A stretch of DNA of 64,000 nucleotides, taken from positions 18,308,001 to 18,372,000 of the forward strand of contig JBAIAC010000040.1 in NCBI GenBank assembly GCA_037349315.1. Direction: 5' to 3'. The first letter of the stretch is position 1; every line of letters begins with the position of its first letter. The notes beneath the pieces are model-generated. The model was given only the letters and a program-made list of their open reading frames with translations. It ran no database searches and had not been told where the DNA came from. The stretch is from Chelydra serpentina (taxonomy: Eukaryota; Chordata; Testudines; Chelydridae). Below, piece by piece: positions 1-11,700 of this stretch. A program made the position numbers and the translations under genes.

Positions 1-114
1 CAACCAAAATCCCCCCTGCAGACTCATTTGCATTCAGGATTCCCCAAGAGGACCTCAGCGATTGGAATACTGGTTGGAACAGCCCTCGAAATGTGGGCCA
101 GTGTCACTTCAGAA

Positions 115-274
115 CAGGGCCGGCTCCAGGCACCAGCAAAGGAAGCAGGTGCTTGGGGCGGCACATCTGAAGGGGTGGCATTCCAGCTATTCCTGGGGCG
201 GCACATTTCAAGGGCCGGAGTTGTTTTGGGTTTTTTTGCCACTTGGGGCGGCAAAAAAGCTAGAGCCGGCCCTG
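115..274 (+). mobile_element. Non-autonomous hAT element, copy 1
   Basis: A 160-bp element starts CAGGGCCGGCTC and ends GAGCCGGCCCTG, a perfect 12-bp terminal inverted repeat. It is flanked by a perfect 8-bp duplication CTTCAGAA at 107-114 and 275-282, which is the hAT hallmark. The interior contains the phrase gcttggggcggca three times. There is no coding capacity. Three related copies lie at 2501, 22110 and 33042. Confidence 0.9.
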
Positions 275-1236
275 CTTCAGAAACACGCCCCTCCATGGGC
301 TGGGAGTTTGTTTTTCGCTTACTCTGATCTAATCTAAAAGGAGAAAAACAACTGAACAGCCTCACTAGGTAGGAACGTGGCTTTTCCCAGCCAAGCCCCT
401 TGTCACCGTCGATTCCTGAATGGTTCTGTGCCTCTCTGTTTGCTGCCGGGCAAACTAAGCTCTGGAGAGGATGAGAATCCAGACTGACTCACTGTGCGGG
501 GCAAACAAGGCTAGGCACAGTCACCGGGACTCAGGAGATCAGAGACAGGTGGGGCAGGGCCACAAGTGGAGGAGTGTTTAAAAAAAGTTTCACCCGCCCT
601 AATCTCAGTACCAATGTTTTAGGAAACACTGCCCTCGATTTCAGCGGTCACCATTTTTTTATGTGAATGTCAATATCCGCTCCCCCGGCGTTTGCACCCC
701 AGTAACGCGGCCGATTCCTTGCGGAGGAGAACGAGAATGGGACGGAACCAAGGCGAAGCCGACGGGTCTGTTTTCCTGGCTGGAGCGGAGCGAAGTGCGG
801 AAGGTGAGTCAATGCCAGGCATGATGGAAAATGCAGGCAGCTTGGTAAGATCCGGTGGTGTTCTTAGGGAGGGAGGAAGTTTGCTTTGGAAACTGTGCTG
901 ATTATAACTGGCCCCATTGAGTGGAGAAGCCCCGACAATCCCAGAGGCGGCCGGGCTGCCCGATGAGGTGATGGCCAGGGGATGAATTGGATTTCATTGA
1001 GCTTTCAGTTTGTTTGTCTTTTTTCCAGATTTCCCCACCCTGCAGGTCATCCTGTTTTCTTAGCCAGAGCCCAGTTTGCACAGTTTTGTCCACTGCAGGA
1101 GTACTCCGGGCCCGGGCTCAGGGTAAGCGACGGCCTGTGTTCTCTGGGCTGGTGCCGCCGGGCTGCCAGAACACTGCACAGAGCGGCACTGTACTCCCTG
1201 GCCACCTGACGCCCCATGGAGAGTGTGCACAATCCA

Positions 1237-1420
1237 GCTACAGGCCACTATTCTGCTACCCTCCGGTAATGGGCTCCTGCCAGACCGCCTCAGCCAGTGA
1301 TTTCATCAGCTCTCCCAGCCTAAGCAAAGTCAGGCTTGGCCAGTGCTTGGGTGGGAGACCGCCCTGGAAAGCCCAGGAAGTGGTGTTAATGATTCAGTAG
1401 GTGGCACACGTCCCTCTGAA
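1237..1420 (+). repeat. 5S rRNA-derived SINE
   Basis: The stretch 1319-1372 closely follows the internal promoter half of vertebrate 5S rRNA: ctaagcaaagtcaggcttgg, then cagtgcttgggtgggagacc and gccctgg. The upstream part (gctacaggccactattctgctacc) is a decayed 5S 5' end. The downstream ggaagtggtgttaatgattc is not 5S and represents the SINE body. A true 5S gene is excluded by the many substitutions and the missing oligo-T terminator. Similar 5S-headed SINEs are known in amniotes (AmnSINE, Sauria 5S SINEs); the exact family is not assigned. Confidence 0.65.
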
Positions 1421-2427
1421 CCAATGTCCCTGTACTACTGTCCTTCACATGAGGCGTAGGTCCTGACACTGGTGGCTGTTAAGAATCCCCTGGCCCTTTT
1501 ATTTCAAGAACAGGGGGTGGGGGGCGCTAAGCCCAGCATCCTGGCAAAAGTCCACTTTGGGCGATGACATGCCAGCTCCCTGAGCTCCCCTGACGTTTCA
1601 GCTGTCCGCAGGATTCCCCTTCGCTTCCTGGCCAAGCTGTTGTGTAGTGTTGCTGCGCAGGTGCTGTGCTCCACCCCAGATGCAGCTGCCTTCTCAGCAG
1701 AGATCCTGCAGGTTAGATCTGGTTTGTCACAGGCTTTGGGCTCCTCTGGGATAAAAGGTGCTCCAGAAATGTGAGATGTGGTCACCATCGATCTGAAGCA
1801 CAGACAATATTCCACCACTGGGACCGCTCCGCTAGCAGCGAGGAGGGGCCAGCTCGTGTCCTGGCAAATCCACGTCTGGTGCTTGAAGGGCTGGCCCAGG
1901 TCCTGATGCTGTATCAGCTCTATGAAGCAGCCTTATTAAACGGCGTATTTCTAAGGCCTCCAACTCCACAGCATCTGGGTACCACTTTGTGCAGATATTC
2001 AAACCTCCTCCCACCCCACCATTGCACATCACTCCACGGGGCATAACAGGCATTGAGTGCAGGCGGTGTCCAGCCCACACCGGAGGGCTTGGGCTCCCAT
2101 CTTTCCCCCATAGGTCTCCTGTATCCACCGTCAGCCATTCTCCATCGCCTCAGAGTCTCCCATTTTCCTTGGTCTGGCTTCCTGGTCCCCTTTCCGCTCC
2201 TTTGGTTACAGTTCCAGCTCCTTCCCAACTGCTCGGTGAGGCAAGTTGATGGGCTTAGTCCAGTTCCTGGTGAGACTTGTCCACAGCCGTCACACCACCA
2301 GCTCAGCTTGCGTTAAAACCGGTAAAATACCGTTGGGATTGCCATGGTGTCAATATGCCCAGGTATCACACTGTAAAATAGGCCGCTGCTGCTGTTAGGA
2401 GACCAAATAGCAGAAATGGTTCCCTTC

Positions 2428-2870
2428 CATCAGCCTTCAGCTAGGAGACCCAACCTCTCCCCTGGACGGGGCCCTCTGCCTTCGGCTAGGAGACCGCGAC
2501 CAGGGCTGGCTCCAGGCACCAGTGCAGCAAGCGCGTGCCGGGGGCGGCGTGACAGTCGCTGAGAGGGCGGCAGTCAGGCAGCCTTCGGCGGCATTTCTGC
2601 GGGAGGTCTGCCGGTCCCGCGGATTCGGCGGCGGGCACGCCGTTGGCGCAGGACCGGTGGACCTCCCGCAGAAACACCGCCCAATCCGCCGGACCAGGGC
2701 CCGCCCGCAGGCGAGCTGCCGAAAGCCGCCTGAGTACCGTGCTTGGGGCGGCAAAATTCATAGAGCCGCCCCTGACAGCGACCTCTCCCCTGGACAGGGG
2801 CCTCTCCCTTCGGCTAGGAGACCCGCCCTCTCCCCTGGACGGGGGCCTCTTCCCCGGACAGGGCCTCCCC
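2428..2870 (+). repeat. Minisatellite, ~45-bp unit, split by a hAT copy
   Basis: Units of the form ttcggctaggagaccc followed by cctctcccctggacgggg and cctct recur at about 2435, 2480, 2777 and 2809, with a partial unit to about 2870. The array is interrupted by the hAT insertion at 2501-2774; removing it restores a continuous repeat. No gene is visible. Confidence 0.75.
2501..2774 (+). mobile_element. Non-autonomous hAT element, copy 2
   Basis: It begins CAGGGCTGGCTCCAGGCACC and ends GAGCCGCCCCTG. The flanks ACCGCGAC (2493-2500) and ACAGCGAC (2775-2782) match at 7 of 8 positions. The interior holds an imperfect GC-rich hairpin whose arms (tttctgcgggaggtctgccg near 2594 and its complement near 2655-2678) pair over about 24 bp. 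It inserted into the minisatellite around it. Confidence 0.85.
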
Positions 2871-3288
2871 GCAGTGATGCAGGGCCCTGCCACCTCTAAA
2901 GGAGATGCCACAATAACCTCTGCACAGGGCCACTTGGGAACCGCAGCTGCCCACTCGCTGGGCCGGGTGCCTGTCACATCTCTGCCCTGCAGTCTGCTCT
3001 AGATTCCAATCCCTTCCCCGGTGCCCTGCAGCGGGGATGTTCTGACCTATAGCGCTTGGGCTCTGGACACACCTGAAATCCCCTCTCGGCCCCAGACGTC
3101 AGGACAGTCGGGAGTCCGATTTACAGGGAAGGGTTCCCATGTCCCGCTAGCAGCTAGGGGCTCTCAGCTCTGCAGCTCAGTCCCCAGAGCTTGTTGACCT
3201 TTAGGTCACACTCAGAGGCCTGGTTATTTGCACAGGCTTTTGGCAGAGGGGAAACTGGGTGGGGTCAGAGGTTCTGTTTCCCTTGGGG

Positions 3289-3931
3289 CAGGGCTGGGCA
3301 AACCTTTTGGCCTGAGGGCCACATCTGGGAATAGAAATTGTATGGCGGGCCATGAATGCTCACAAAATTGGGGTTGGGGTGCGGGAGGGGGTGCGGGCTC
3401 TGGGGTGGGGCTGGGGATGAGGAGTTTGCGGTGCAGGAGGGTGCTCCGGGCTGGGACCGAGGGGTTTGGAGGGCAGGAGGGGGATCAGGGCTGGGGCAGG
3501 GGTGTGGGAGGGGTGCAGGTTCCGACTGGGGGTGCGGTCTCTGGGGTGGGGCCGGGGATGAGGAGTTTGCGGTGCAGGAGGGTGCTCCGGGCTGGGACCG
3601 AGGGGTTCGGAGGGCAGGAGGGGGATCAGGGCTGGGGCAGGGGTGTGGGAGGGGTGCAGGTTCCGGCTGGGGGTGCAGGCTCTGGGGTGGGGCTGGGACC
3701 GAGGGGTTCGGAGGGCAGGAGGGGGATCAGGGCTGGGGCAGGGGTGCGGGAGGGGTGCAGGTTCCGACTGGGGGTGCGGGCTCTGGGGTGGGGCCGGGGA
3801 TGAGGAGTTTGCGGTGCAGGAGGGTGCTCCGGGCTGGGACCGAGGGGTTCGGAGGGCAGGAGGGGGATCAGGGCTGGGGCAGGGGGTTGGGGCGTGGGGA
3901 GAGGCTCAGGGCCGTAGTTTTCCCACCTCTG
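3289..3931 (+). mobile_element. hAT-type element with an internal minisatellite
   Basis: The element starts CAGGGCTGGGCAAACC and ends AGTTTTCCCACCTCTG, imperfect terminal inverted repeats. A perfect 8-bp duplication CCTTGGGG lies at 3281-3288 and 3932-3939. From about 3390 to 3890 the interior is a G-rich tandem array with a ~142-bp unit (about 3.5 copies; the third has lost about 43 bp). Long open frames here in several registers come from the repeat and not from a gene. Confidence 0.88.
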
Positions 3932-4887
3932 CCTTGGGGGCTGGGGCGAGCTGCCAGCCTGTGAGGCTGCAATTTGCATGGAGCCAGGTGGTAACAGGGT
4001 TCCATTCCTGGCTTTACATTTCCAAAGAGACTGGCTGACCCGGGCATGCTCCAAAGCCAAACAGGCCAGCAGAGATCCAGCCGTCTCCACGCCGCTTGCT
4101 GGTTTGCCCCTGAGCTCAAGCCTGAAAGGGGGTGAGTGCCCCACCTCGGGGGAGCTGCAAGCCACACACCAGGCAGGCTCCAATTTTGGATCCAGAGTTA
4201 CAATTTGTGGTCGGCACCGTAGGCTCGACGGACCCCACCCGCTGCGTGAGAAGCACCAGAGCAGAATGAGACTGACCTGCCATTGATGCCACAGGACACA
4301 GCAGGAAGGGAGAGCCGTGCACGCTAATCACCGTCATTTCCCCAGGCACACACAGATTAGTACACTCCCAACGTTTCATTTGCTGGAAAAGCAACACCTG
4401 CAGTCTGCCTTGTGAATTCCCAGCGTCTGGGTCGCTCCCGGCCTTAGCATTCAAACCACTGCTTCTCTGATGAGCCATCAAATGTGTTTCCTCTTCGGAG
4501 GGAACCACTTGACACAAAAGATTTAAACTTCCCCTTTCTATGTATCCTCTAGAGGGAAGCGGGACAATCTCCCAGCAGACTGCAAAGCACCGAGAGCCGA
4601 GAGCCGACACCAGGGGAGAGTCACTAACAATTATCAGTGCCAATCACAGTAAATCACAAACGATTTCCGGCTCTGGACTTGGGTCTGACCTGTTGTACCA
4701 GGCAGGGGTTGTGGTGCTGTGTTGTGTACAGCGCCAGACACACTCTCAGCTCTTAGTAAACAGAGAATTATAACGCCAGAGGGCAGGACAGCTGGGCATG
4801 CAATGGCTCTAGGCTTTCCTTTGGACTCTGGAGAACTCCGCTCATAGCCATCAACTTGCAAATCAGCTCTCCTGGAAAATCAAAATA

Positions 4888-4980
4888 AAGGCGCCCAGCT
4901 GGCTCAGGGGCTTGAGCGTTGGCTCTGGTACCTCTGGACACCGGTTTGAATTTGACATCAGTAGAGACCAAATGTTACAC
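4888..4980 (+). repeat. tRNA-derived SINE fragment
   Basis: The sequence gctggctcaggggcttgagc resembles a Pol III A box and ggtttgaatttgacatc a B box, at tRNA-like spacing. The 3' part is too decayed to place in a family. Confidence 0.4.
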
Positions 4981-6883
4981 CCTGCAGCGATTGCTTGATG
5001 GTCTCTATGAAATTAGTCTTTGGTCTCAAGCTAGCTCCTTTCAGAACTACCCCCATCACAAAACCCGCCCTCCCACTCGGCACCCCCATCCCCAGCCTTA
5101 GCAGAGAGGCCAAGGTCTAGACACTGAGCTCCCCTCTCTTCAGGGCCTGGCTAAGTGACTTTCTGCTCCGGTCTCATGAGGACATCATGCCCTTCAGTCT
5201 CCAGGGCTGTTGGTCTGGCAGAGGGAGACCCTGTCAATAAGAAAGAGGTCTGACCCCACAACAGCACAGCCTGCCTTGGACTGGGCTAGTCTCTCCGATA
5301 AGGCCCAGGGTGGACAAGAAGTGGGATCCCTTCAGATTTATGGGCATCGCCTACGAATGCCAAGAATTGGTTCAACAACGAATTCCTGTAGAAAACTAAG
5401 AAAACAGCTGATCCAATTGCTCCCAAACGAGCACGCTCCCTAATCTACCCTGGAGAGTCACCCCCGGCCAGCCATAGGGCATGCCAGCGGAGTGACACAA
5501 ACGCTCTGGAAACTGGCCTAGCTGACTTTGTTATCATACAGACAATCTGGTGAGTCTGAACGGTTGCTGAGATACTAAAGTGAAAAGCTGGGTGGGTGGG
5601 CGGATAGACAGACTCCCATTAGAGCTGAAGAAGGACCCATTGATACCAGAGTTCTGGATGTATCAGAAACACCCAGACAGAGAGATTAGATATAGATCCC
5701 TCTAGGTTTGCAATAACGCCTCGGAGCGAGATTGCTGGAACTGGCTAGTGAGTGTCCGGATTCTCAGCCATAAGGAAAGGGAAAGCAACGGTGCGTGAAG
5801 TGGAGCCGGGCGGGTCAAGAGGAGCTCCCCTCTGTCACCAGTCAGAGAGCAATCTGCCGAGCATTTGTGGGTTTCACTGTGCCTGCAGCCATTCCTCACC
5901 ACCTCCCAAATCCTGTCACAACATGCCTGACTGCACCAGAAAGCGATTCCCCTCCGTTAATCCACCTTCTGGCCCGGTGACGCTGCCTGGCCACGGCGGT
6001 GTCTGCAGAGTCGGCTCTTCCACTCCCTGCCACCACAGAGAGGCCAGATAAAAAGCTTTCTCGACTGTCCCTCTGTGCGGCGCCCCAGTGACACAGGAGA
6101 GCATTCAAGAGGGGTTCTGGAGCCCAGTAACCGTGACATGGCGTTTGCTCCCATCAGCCCAAGGACTGAATTGCAGGGAAACTCCCTGCACTAGGCTATT
6201 TCGACAATCCGTAACAGAGATTTCAGCCAGGCAGAAACCATTGCACTGTTCACCACTGCTTCATGCCTCAGGTACATGGGGTGAAACACACCTCCGGAGC
6301 GGTGCCACACGCATGGTACGTCCTCATGGACGCAACAGCCTTCCAGCAGGACTTGCCATTAATGAATGCTACTAATTCATGCCAGGCCTGCTGCTCTCTC
6401 TGAGCCTTGGACTGGGTCTCTGCTGCCTCTGTTCGGTTCTCTGTCGATTCTTATAATCACCGCACTATCTGAGCACGTGCCGGTAGTGCATTAAGTGATG
6501 TCAAGGGTTAGCTCTCTCCTCTCCCCGCAGGGGAGGAGAAGGGTTTGGAGGGGAGGGTTTGTTCGGGAATTACTTATTTACCGGATACTTCTCGCCACAC
6601 GCTGCTACACGTTTATGAGAGGAGGGGAGGGCGAGGAAAGGCGCCTGGCGCTGTAAGGAGAAGGTGGCAGGGTTGTGTAGCAAAATTCCGGTCGCACACA
6701 CGGACCAAGCCTGCTCCACAGCAACCACCTCGGGCAATGACACCGACCTGATCGTGTCACCTCGGACACCCCCCCCCCCGCCTCAGCCCCCTCCCTGGAC
6801 ACGCTCCAGCTCCCTCCCTCTGGACAGTGACCCAGGCGGGGACAGAGCCCCAGAGAGGCCCAATGGAGAGGAGAAATGCTGCC

Positions 6884-6957
6884 CCCAGCAATACAGGACC
6901 CTGTGGCTTCTACAGATCCAGACTAACACGGCTACCCCTCTGATCCCAGCAATACAG
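6884..6957 (+). mobile_element. 48-bp Penelope-like tail insertion with 13-bp TSD
   Basis: The insert 6897-6944 ends in cagatccagactaacacggc and tacccctctgat, the same tail as the element at 60.26-60.38 kb. It is bracketed by a perfect 13-bp direct repeat CCCAGCAATACAG at 6884-6896 and 6945-6957. This is a severely 5'-truncated retro-insertion that keeps only the 3' tail. Confidence 0.8.
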
Positions 6958-7039
6958 TGTCTGCCCCCTGGAGAGCGCACCCCAGGTGCGTCCTAAGGAG
7001 CCAAGCCCCAGGAGGGGGTCCCCCAGGTGAGCCCTAAGG

Positions 7040-7720
7040 AGCCGATCCCCAGGGGAGGGGGGTCCCCCAGGTGAGCCCTAAGGAGCCGATCCCCAGGGGA
7101 GGGGGATCCCCCAGGTGCGCCCTAGGGAGCCGACAGCCGAGCCCCAGGAGCTCGGGGCAGCCCGAGGGGACCGGGCTCTGCGGCCACCCCCCGCAGACGG
7201 TTCGGTTCTGTGTCCCGCGCCCAGCCCCCCGCCTCCCCGCCGCGGGCAGCCGGGACCCCGGTACCTTCCGTTCGCTTCCCCGGCGGAGGCGCAGCTAAAG
7301 CCGAAGGGGCCCGGCCCGTCTCCCCGCGAAGCGCTGGGGTTTCTGGGGCGCGCCGCGCTGGCTGGGACTGACCTGAGTCCCGCGGCCCCACCCCGCCTGG
7401 AGGAAGGGAGGGAGCCCGGGCCGCCCCCCAGCCCAGCGCCAGCCCCTGCCGGCGTCTCCAGCCGGGGCAGCTCGGGTTCCCTCCGAGCGCCGCCTCCTGC
7501 CCCGCCCCGGCCCCGGGGTCACCCTCTCCCTGCGCCCCGACCCTGCCTCGGCCTCCGGGAACCCGCTCCCTGCGCCCCGACCCTGCCCCAGCCTCCGGGA
7601 ACCCGCTCCCTGCGCCCCGACCCTGCCTCGGCCTCCGGGAACCCGCTCCCTGCGCCCCGGGGAACCCGCTCCCTGCGCCCCGACCCTACCCTGCCTGGCA
7701 GAGGGGGACCCACTCCCTGC
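7040..7720. promoter_or_regulatory. CpG island without an assigned gene
   Basis: This is a GC-rich, CpG-dense stretch with several GC boxes (ccccgcccc-type). Its right part contains a 40-bp minisatellite. No conserved coding exon was found on either strand. By human synteny the left neighbour of GLTP is TRPV4 on the same strand, with a noncoding first exon, so this island may be its promoter. That is inference from gene order only. Confidence 0.5.
7515..7690 (+). repeat. 40-bp minisatellite in the CpG island
   Basis: The unit ctccctgcgccccgaccctg followed by cctcggcctccgggaacccg begins at 7526, 7566, 7606 and 7646, exactly 40 bp apart, then in a shortened 23-bp unit at 7669. Because 40 is not divisible by three, the open frame through it shifts register at every unit and is not gene-like. 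Confidence 0.85.
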
Positions 7721-8624
7721 TCCCCAGACTCGCTTCTGTGCCTGGCATTGGGGGACCTGGACCCACCCTGCTTCCATAGCATCCCCGCTCCAGGGGAGCT
7801 CATTAAGGTGAAGGGACTGGAACAAAGACAAGAGGGGCAGCACAATGGGAATGGGGGACAGCAGGTGCCTGGTAAGAGCCACCCAGCTCTGTCTGTGTCC
7901 CTCCTGCTGCCCTGCCTGAAACACCAGCCTTGGTCTCTCCTTTCCTCCCCAGAGATCCAAGGTCAGGATGTGCACAAACAACCCCAGGGGCCTTGGCCAG
8001 CAAACTCATTTGCCTTATGGGAAGTCACCCAGCTCTTCCCACCCCAGGCCACCCCAGTTGTGCAAGCCTGCCCCTGCTTACAGCAGCCTGCTCAAGAGAC
8101 TAGCCTGGTTTGCATGGGGCTGGGTGTAGCTGGGAGTCACCAATCCCCCTGCTGGAGGAGAGGCTCTGGGGAACTTGGCCTATGAGAGAGAGAGAGAGCG
8201 CACATTCCTGAGGGCTGGGGTAACTCCCTTACCTGACTCCTCTCCCCTTGTTTCAAGCCCAGCATCGCCAGCTCTGCTGTCTAGGCCAGGGACCCCTACG
8301 GATCCGAGCTGTAGTTTGGGGACTGTGTGGGCAGCACCCAGGACATTGTGGGTGCTACTGTCAAGCGAAGGATAGAGCAGAACAAGCAATTTTCATTCCA
8401 AGCAAATTGAGGAACCTGTTTCACATGCGTGTAATACGCCCGTTGCTGGGTAGCTGCACTGGGCTGTTGGTGCCGCGTAGGAAGTTACCTAGCCGCCGTA
8501 CACATCTGGGCAGAAACCTATTGACCTCTAAAGGTGACTTCTGTGCTAGACAGGCTGCTGTGTCATAAGCCTGCCAGGAAAGAGCCATTGCTAGTTTGCT
8601 GCCATGTGCATGTGCCCGGATTTT

Positions 8625-8720
8625 GGTCTAGTAAGTAGAGCTGAGGACTGTGAACGAGGACTCCTGAGTTCTTTTCCTAGCTTGCTACCAACTTGCTGTG
8701 TAACCTTGGGCAGCTGGAGC
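8625..8720 (+). repeat. MIR/CORE-type SINE fragment
   Basis: A tRNA-like head (agtagagctgaggactgtga, gagttcttttcctagcttgc) is followed by the MIR core phrase ttgctgtgtaaccttgggca. The copy is old and truncated. Confidence 0.55.
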
Positions 8721-8739
8721 CGCTGAGACCGTGACGTTA

Positions 8740-11700
8740 AATCCACAGACCACGTATTTGCGATAATGGATAATCATCTTGTCTGACTGAGGCTGGTGCA
8801 TAAAAGCCAGGGTGAAAGCTGAAGACAGAACCATTATTGAATCCTTGCACCAGCAATGCCTTAGCTATAAACGTACTGGGCCAAAGTCTGTTCCTGTTTA
8901 CACCAGCTTAAATCTGGACCAACTCTGTTTAAATCAGGCTGGATTTACCCTGGAGTAGGTGACAGCAGAATCTGATACATCACACGCAATAGCCAACTCC
9001 AGATTGGCTGACGGGGTTTTTAAATTCTGGTCAGTGAACAATGAGCCGCAGATGCCAGAATAGGAAGTGAGAGGTGGAAGACCAAGCAGGGGAACACGTG
9101 TTTATTTTTAGATTATTTTAATCTAATAGAACAGCTGGGAACAAGGAGGACCCTTTGCAGTGGGATCAGCCAGGTGCCCACGGACCACCAGCAAGTGCTG
9201 TGATGCTCTCAGCGGTCTGTTGGCTCTGTAAACTGTGGCTGTTCTGAATGTTCTCGGAATGGCAATGGGCCTGCTTCTGCTCCTATTGAAGTCAGTGTCA
9301 ATGCTCCCACTGGGGAAAAGATTGGGGCCCCATCCTTAGTGTGTCTGTAACCGCTATGCACTACACTCTCCCAGCCCAGCCCTTGCTTTCAAATAATCTG
9401 GTGTCCCACCAGACTCCATTGAGAATCCTTTTGAACACTCACCTGCCTCATTTGTGTAGGTCACCCGTGCTTGTCACCTTCCGCGAGTGCCGACAAAACA
9501 TTGTTGGCTTTAGACGGTGTATAGATAAAGCAGGATTCCTCCCCCGAGCGTGCAGTAGCACTTGCCTTTAGAGTGACACAGAGCTGCTGCCTCCTAGAAA
9601 TGCTCCCTCTTCCTAGTTTCTCTTCAGTGAAGTCCCTCTTAATGCTGATGTCAGGAGCGAGCCGGTTGGGTAGGGAGTTCAAAAAGGTTCATCAGTATAG
9701 TCACCCTCTCAAGGACCAAAAAGATATATATTATTGTTTATAAAGTCAGTCACTGAAAGATGAGCTCATCCCTCACCCAGGACCTAGTCTGTGTGCAAGG
9801 ATACCCCATCCAGGCTCTTAACCTGCAACACTGGATCTGGCCATCTCCTTAGATTGCAAGTGCTGGTCTGCTTTTTGGCTGGACAGCATCAAACTCCCGA
9901 ACAGGGCTGTGTGCTAGAAGAATAATGCAAATGGCCTGTTGCCTGCAGCTGCAGGGTCCGTATTTTACCTGCCCAAAGCAACCTACAAACTCTGTGGGTG
10001 AGGGTCTCCCCTCAGAATTTGCTGATTTCTCTAGAACGTGTTTCAATGCACTTGCACCCATTTGCCCCTTCTGGCTGGGCTAGGGCGCTGTGCTGGGGAA
10101 GTCAATGGGCTGAATCATTGCACATCAGACTCTGAAAGACCAAAGATGGGCACAGGTCTCCATTCAGCTCCCGGAGCCGTTACATTCTGCACTGACTGAT
10201 GAATGCTAAAATCACCCCACTGGTGCTTAACCCTGTCACTGCTGGTCAGCATCTCAGGCCCCTCCATGGGACCTGCTTGCACAGCATGGCTTGAACATAC
10301 CCCTTGCTCTGAATTCCAGGCACCTGTCCTATATGTTCTGAAGATGCTGGTAGCTCAAGGCCACAGCGCCAACCTGGAACGTTAGGCTGCGAATGCTGGA
10401 CTCCAGCCCTGCACAGGGGGATTGTGGGAGGCCAGACAAGGCGTTGTCCTGATGCAGCACTCCAGGGCAGGTACGCCAGCAGGGGTGAATGACCCTCGTA
10501 GAGCAATGCTTGAAAACCCGAAGAAACGCACACGATCACTGTGCCCAGGGCACCTTGCTACTGTGGAAGCTTCACTAGAAGCTGACAGACCATTTTAGTG
10601 TCTTGGCTTCTTGCTAATTCAGCCCTTTCTCCTGCAGCAGCATGGGGAGGCACTTGCCCCTCTCCCCCAGGAGACATGGGGCAGAACATTCCTGCTCAGG
10701 ACCCAGGGCAAGCAGCATGAGCAGTGCTCATCACACGCACGGGCAGAACGTTCCTGCAGCGTTAAGAGCCGTTTGCCCCTTACAACACATTAGGGAGGGG
10801 GCACACGCTGAGAACAGGATGGTCCTGCTGGTGCTTGTCAGGCAGGGCAGGGGGGACCCAGGTGACGCGAGCTGCCGCTGCTGGTCCTCAGGTTGAGGGA
10901 GCACATGCATGGGCTGGTTCCTCATCACTGCCCCCACAGCTCGGAAGCTACCAGGCTGCTTCTCCTGCATGAGTCAAGGCAGAATTAGCGCCCTGGGAAT
11001 CCAGCAATGCCACATAGGTGATAAATGTGGCAGTGCCTTGGGATGAGCTGGGGGCGGAGGGAAGAGAGACCTGCCTAGAGAGAGAGGGAAGCTTCACTCA
11101 ACACAGTCCGTCTGTTTCAGTATCAGGCAGGACTCTCATGCCACGCCATGGGCAGCAGATTGAGCCCCCAGCCCCACCCCTTTTGCCCAGGCCCCCTCCC
11201 CTCCAGCCAGAGCCCTGACTCCCCCCACATCCCCCAGAGAAGGCCCAGGCCAGCCAGCACCCTCCCAGCAGTGCTGCACCTCCCCCTCCTGAAACCTCAA
11301 GTTGCCCCCAAGGCAAAGCTCGTGTCTTCCAAAGAACCTGAGATTTTGACAGGCCCCATGCAGGGGCTGGAGCCGAGGCAGTATGCATTACTCAGCTTCC
11401 TGGGTTCATCACTAACCCCCCTTGACTCTAGAGCGATTACTAATGAACCCAGGAAGCTGAGTAACACATACCCCTCCTCTGCCTCGCCGTGCCCTGCATG
11501 AAGCAGAAGCAAAAGCTTCCCCAGCAAACCCCACAACCAACTGTGCTGGGGAGGCTTAGCCTGCCCTGGCCTACGCTAGCCCCTGCCTCTGCACCTTGCT
11601 CTCATCAGGCATCCCCCAAGCTCCCTTCTCTGTCCAATTGCAGCCCTCTGGCTGCCGTCTCCAAAATGGCAAGGCCTGGGTGCGGCTTGTGACTGAGCTC

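Noticed and set aside
680..812. Possible noncoding first exon ending in ggaaggtgagtc
   Set aside because: A good donor site follows CpG-containing sequence, but no acceptor partner, homology or promoter motif supports it.
1237..1400. Functional 5S rRNA gene
   Set aside because: The 5' half is heavily diverged, internal insertions disrupt the fold and there is no T-run terminator.
3228..3964. Overlapping 190-200-codon Gly/Arg-rich frames on both strands
   Set aside because: They are translations of a G-rich minisatellite inside a hAT element; several registers are open at once.
7115..8185. 356-codon open frame in the CpG island
   Set aside because: It is Pro/Ala/Arg-rich low-complexity sequence driven by GC content and a 40-bp tandem repeat whose unit is not a multiple of three. 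It has no recognisable domain.
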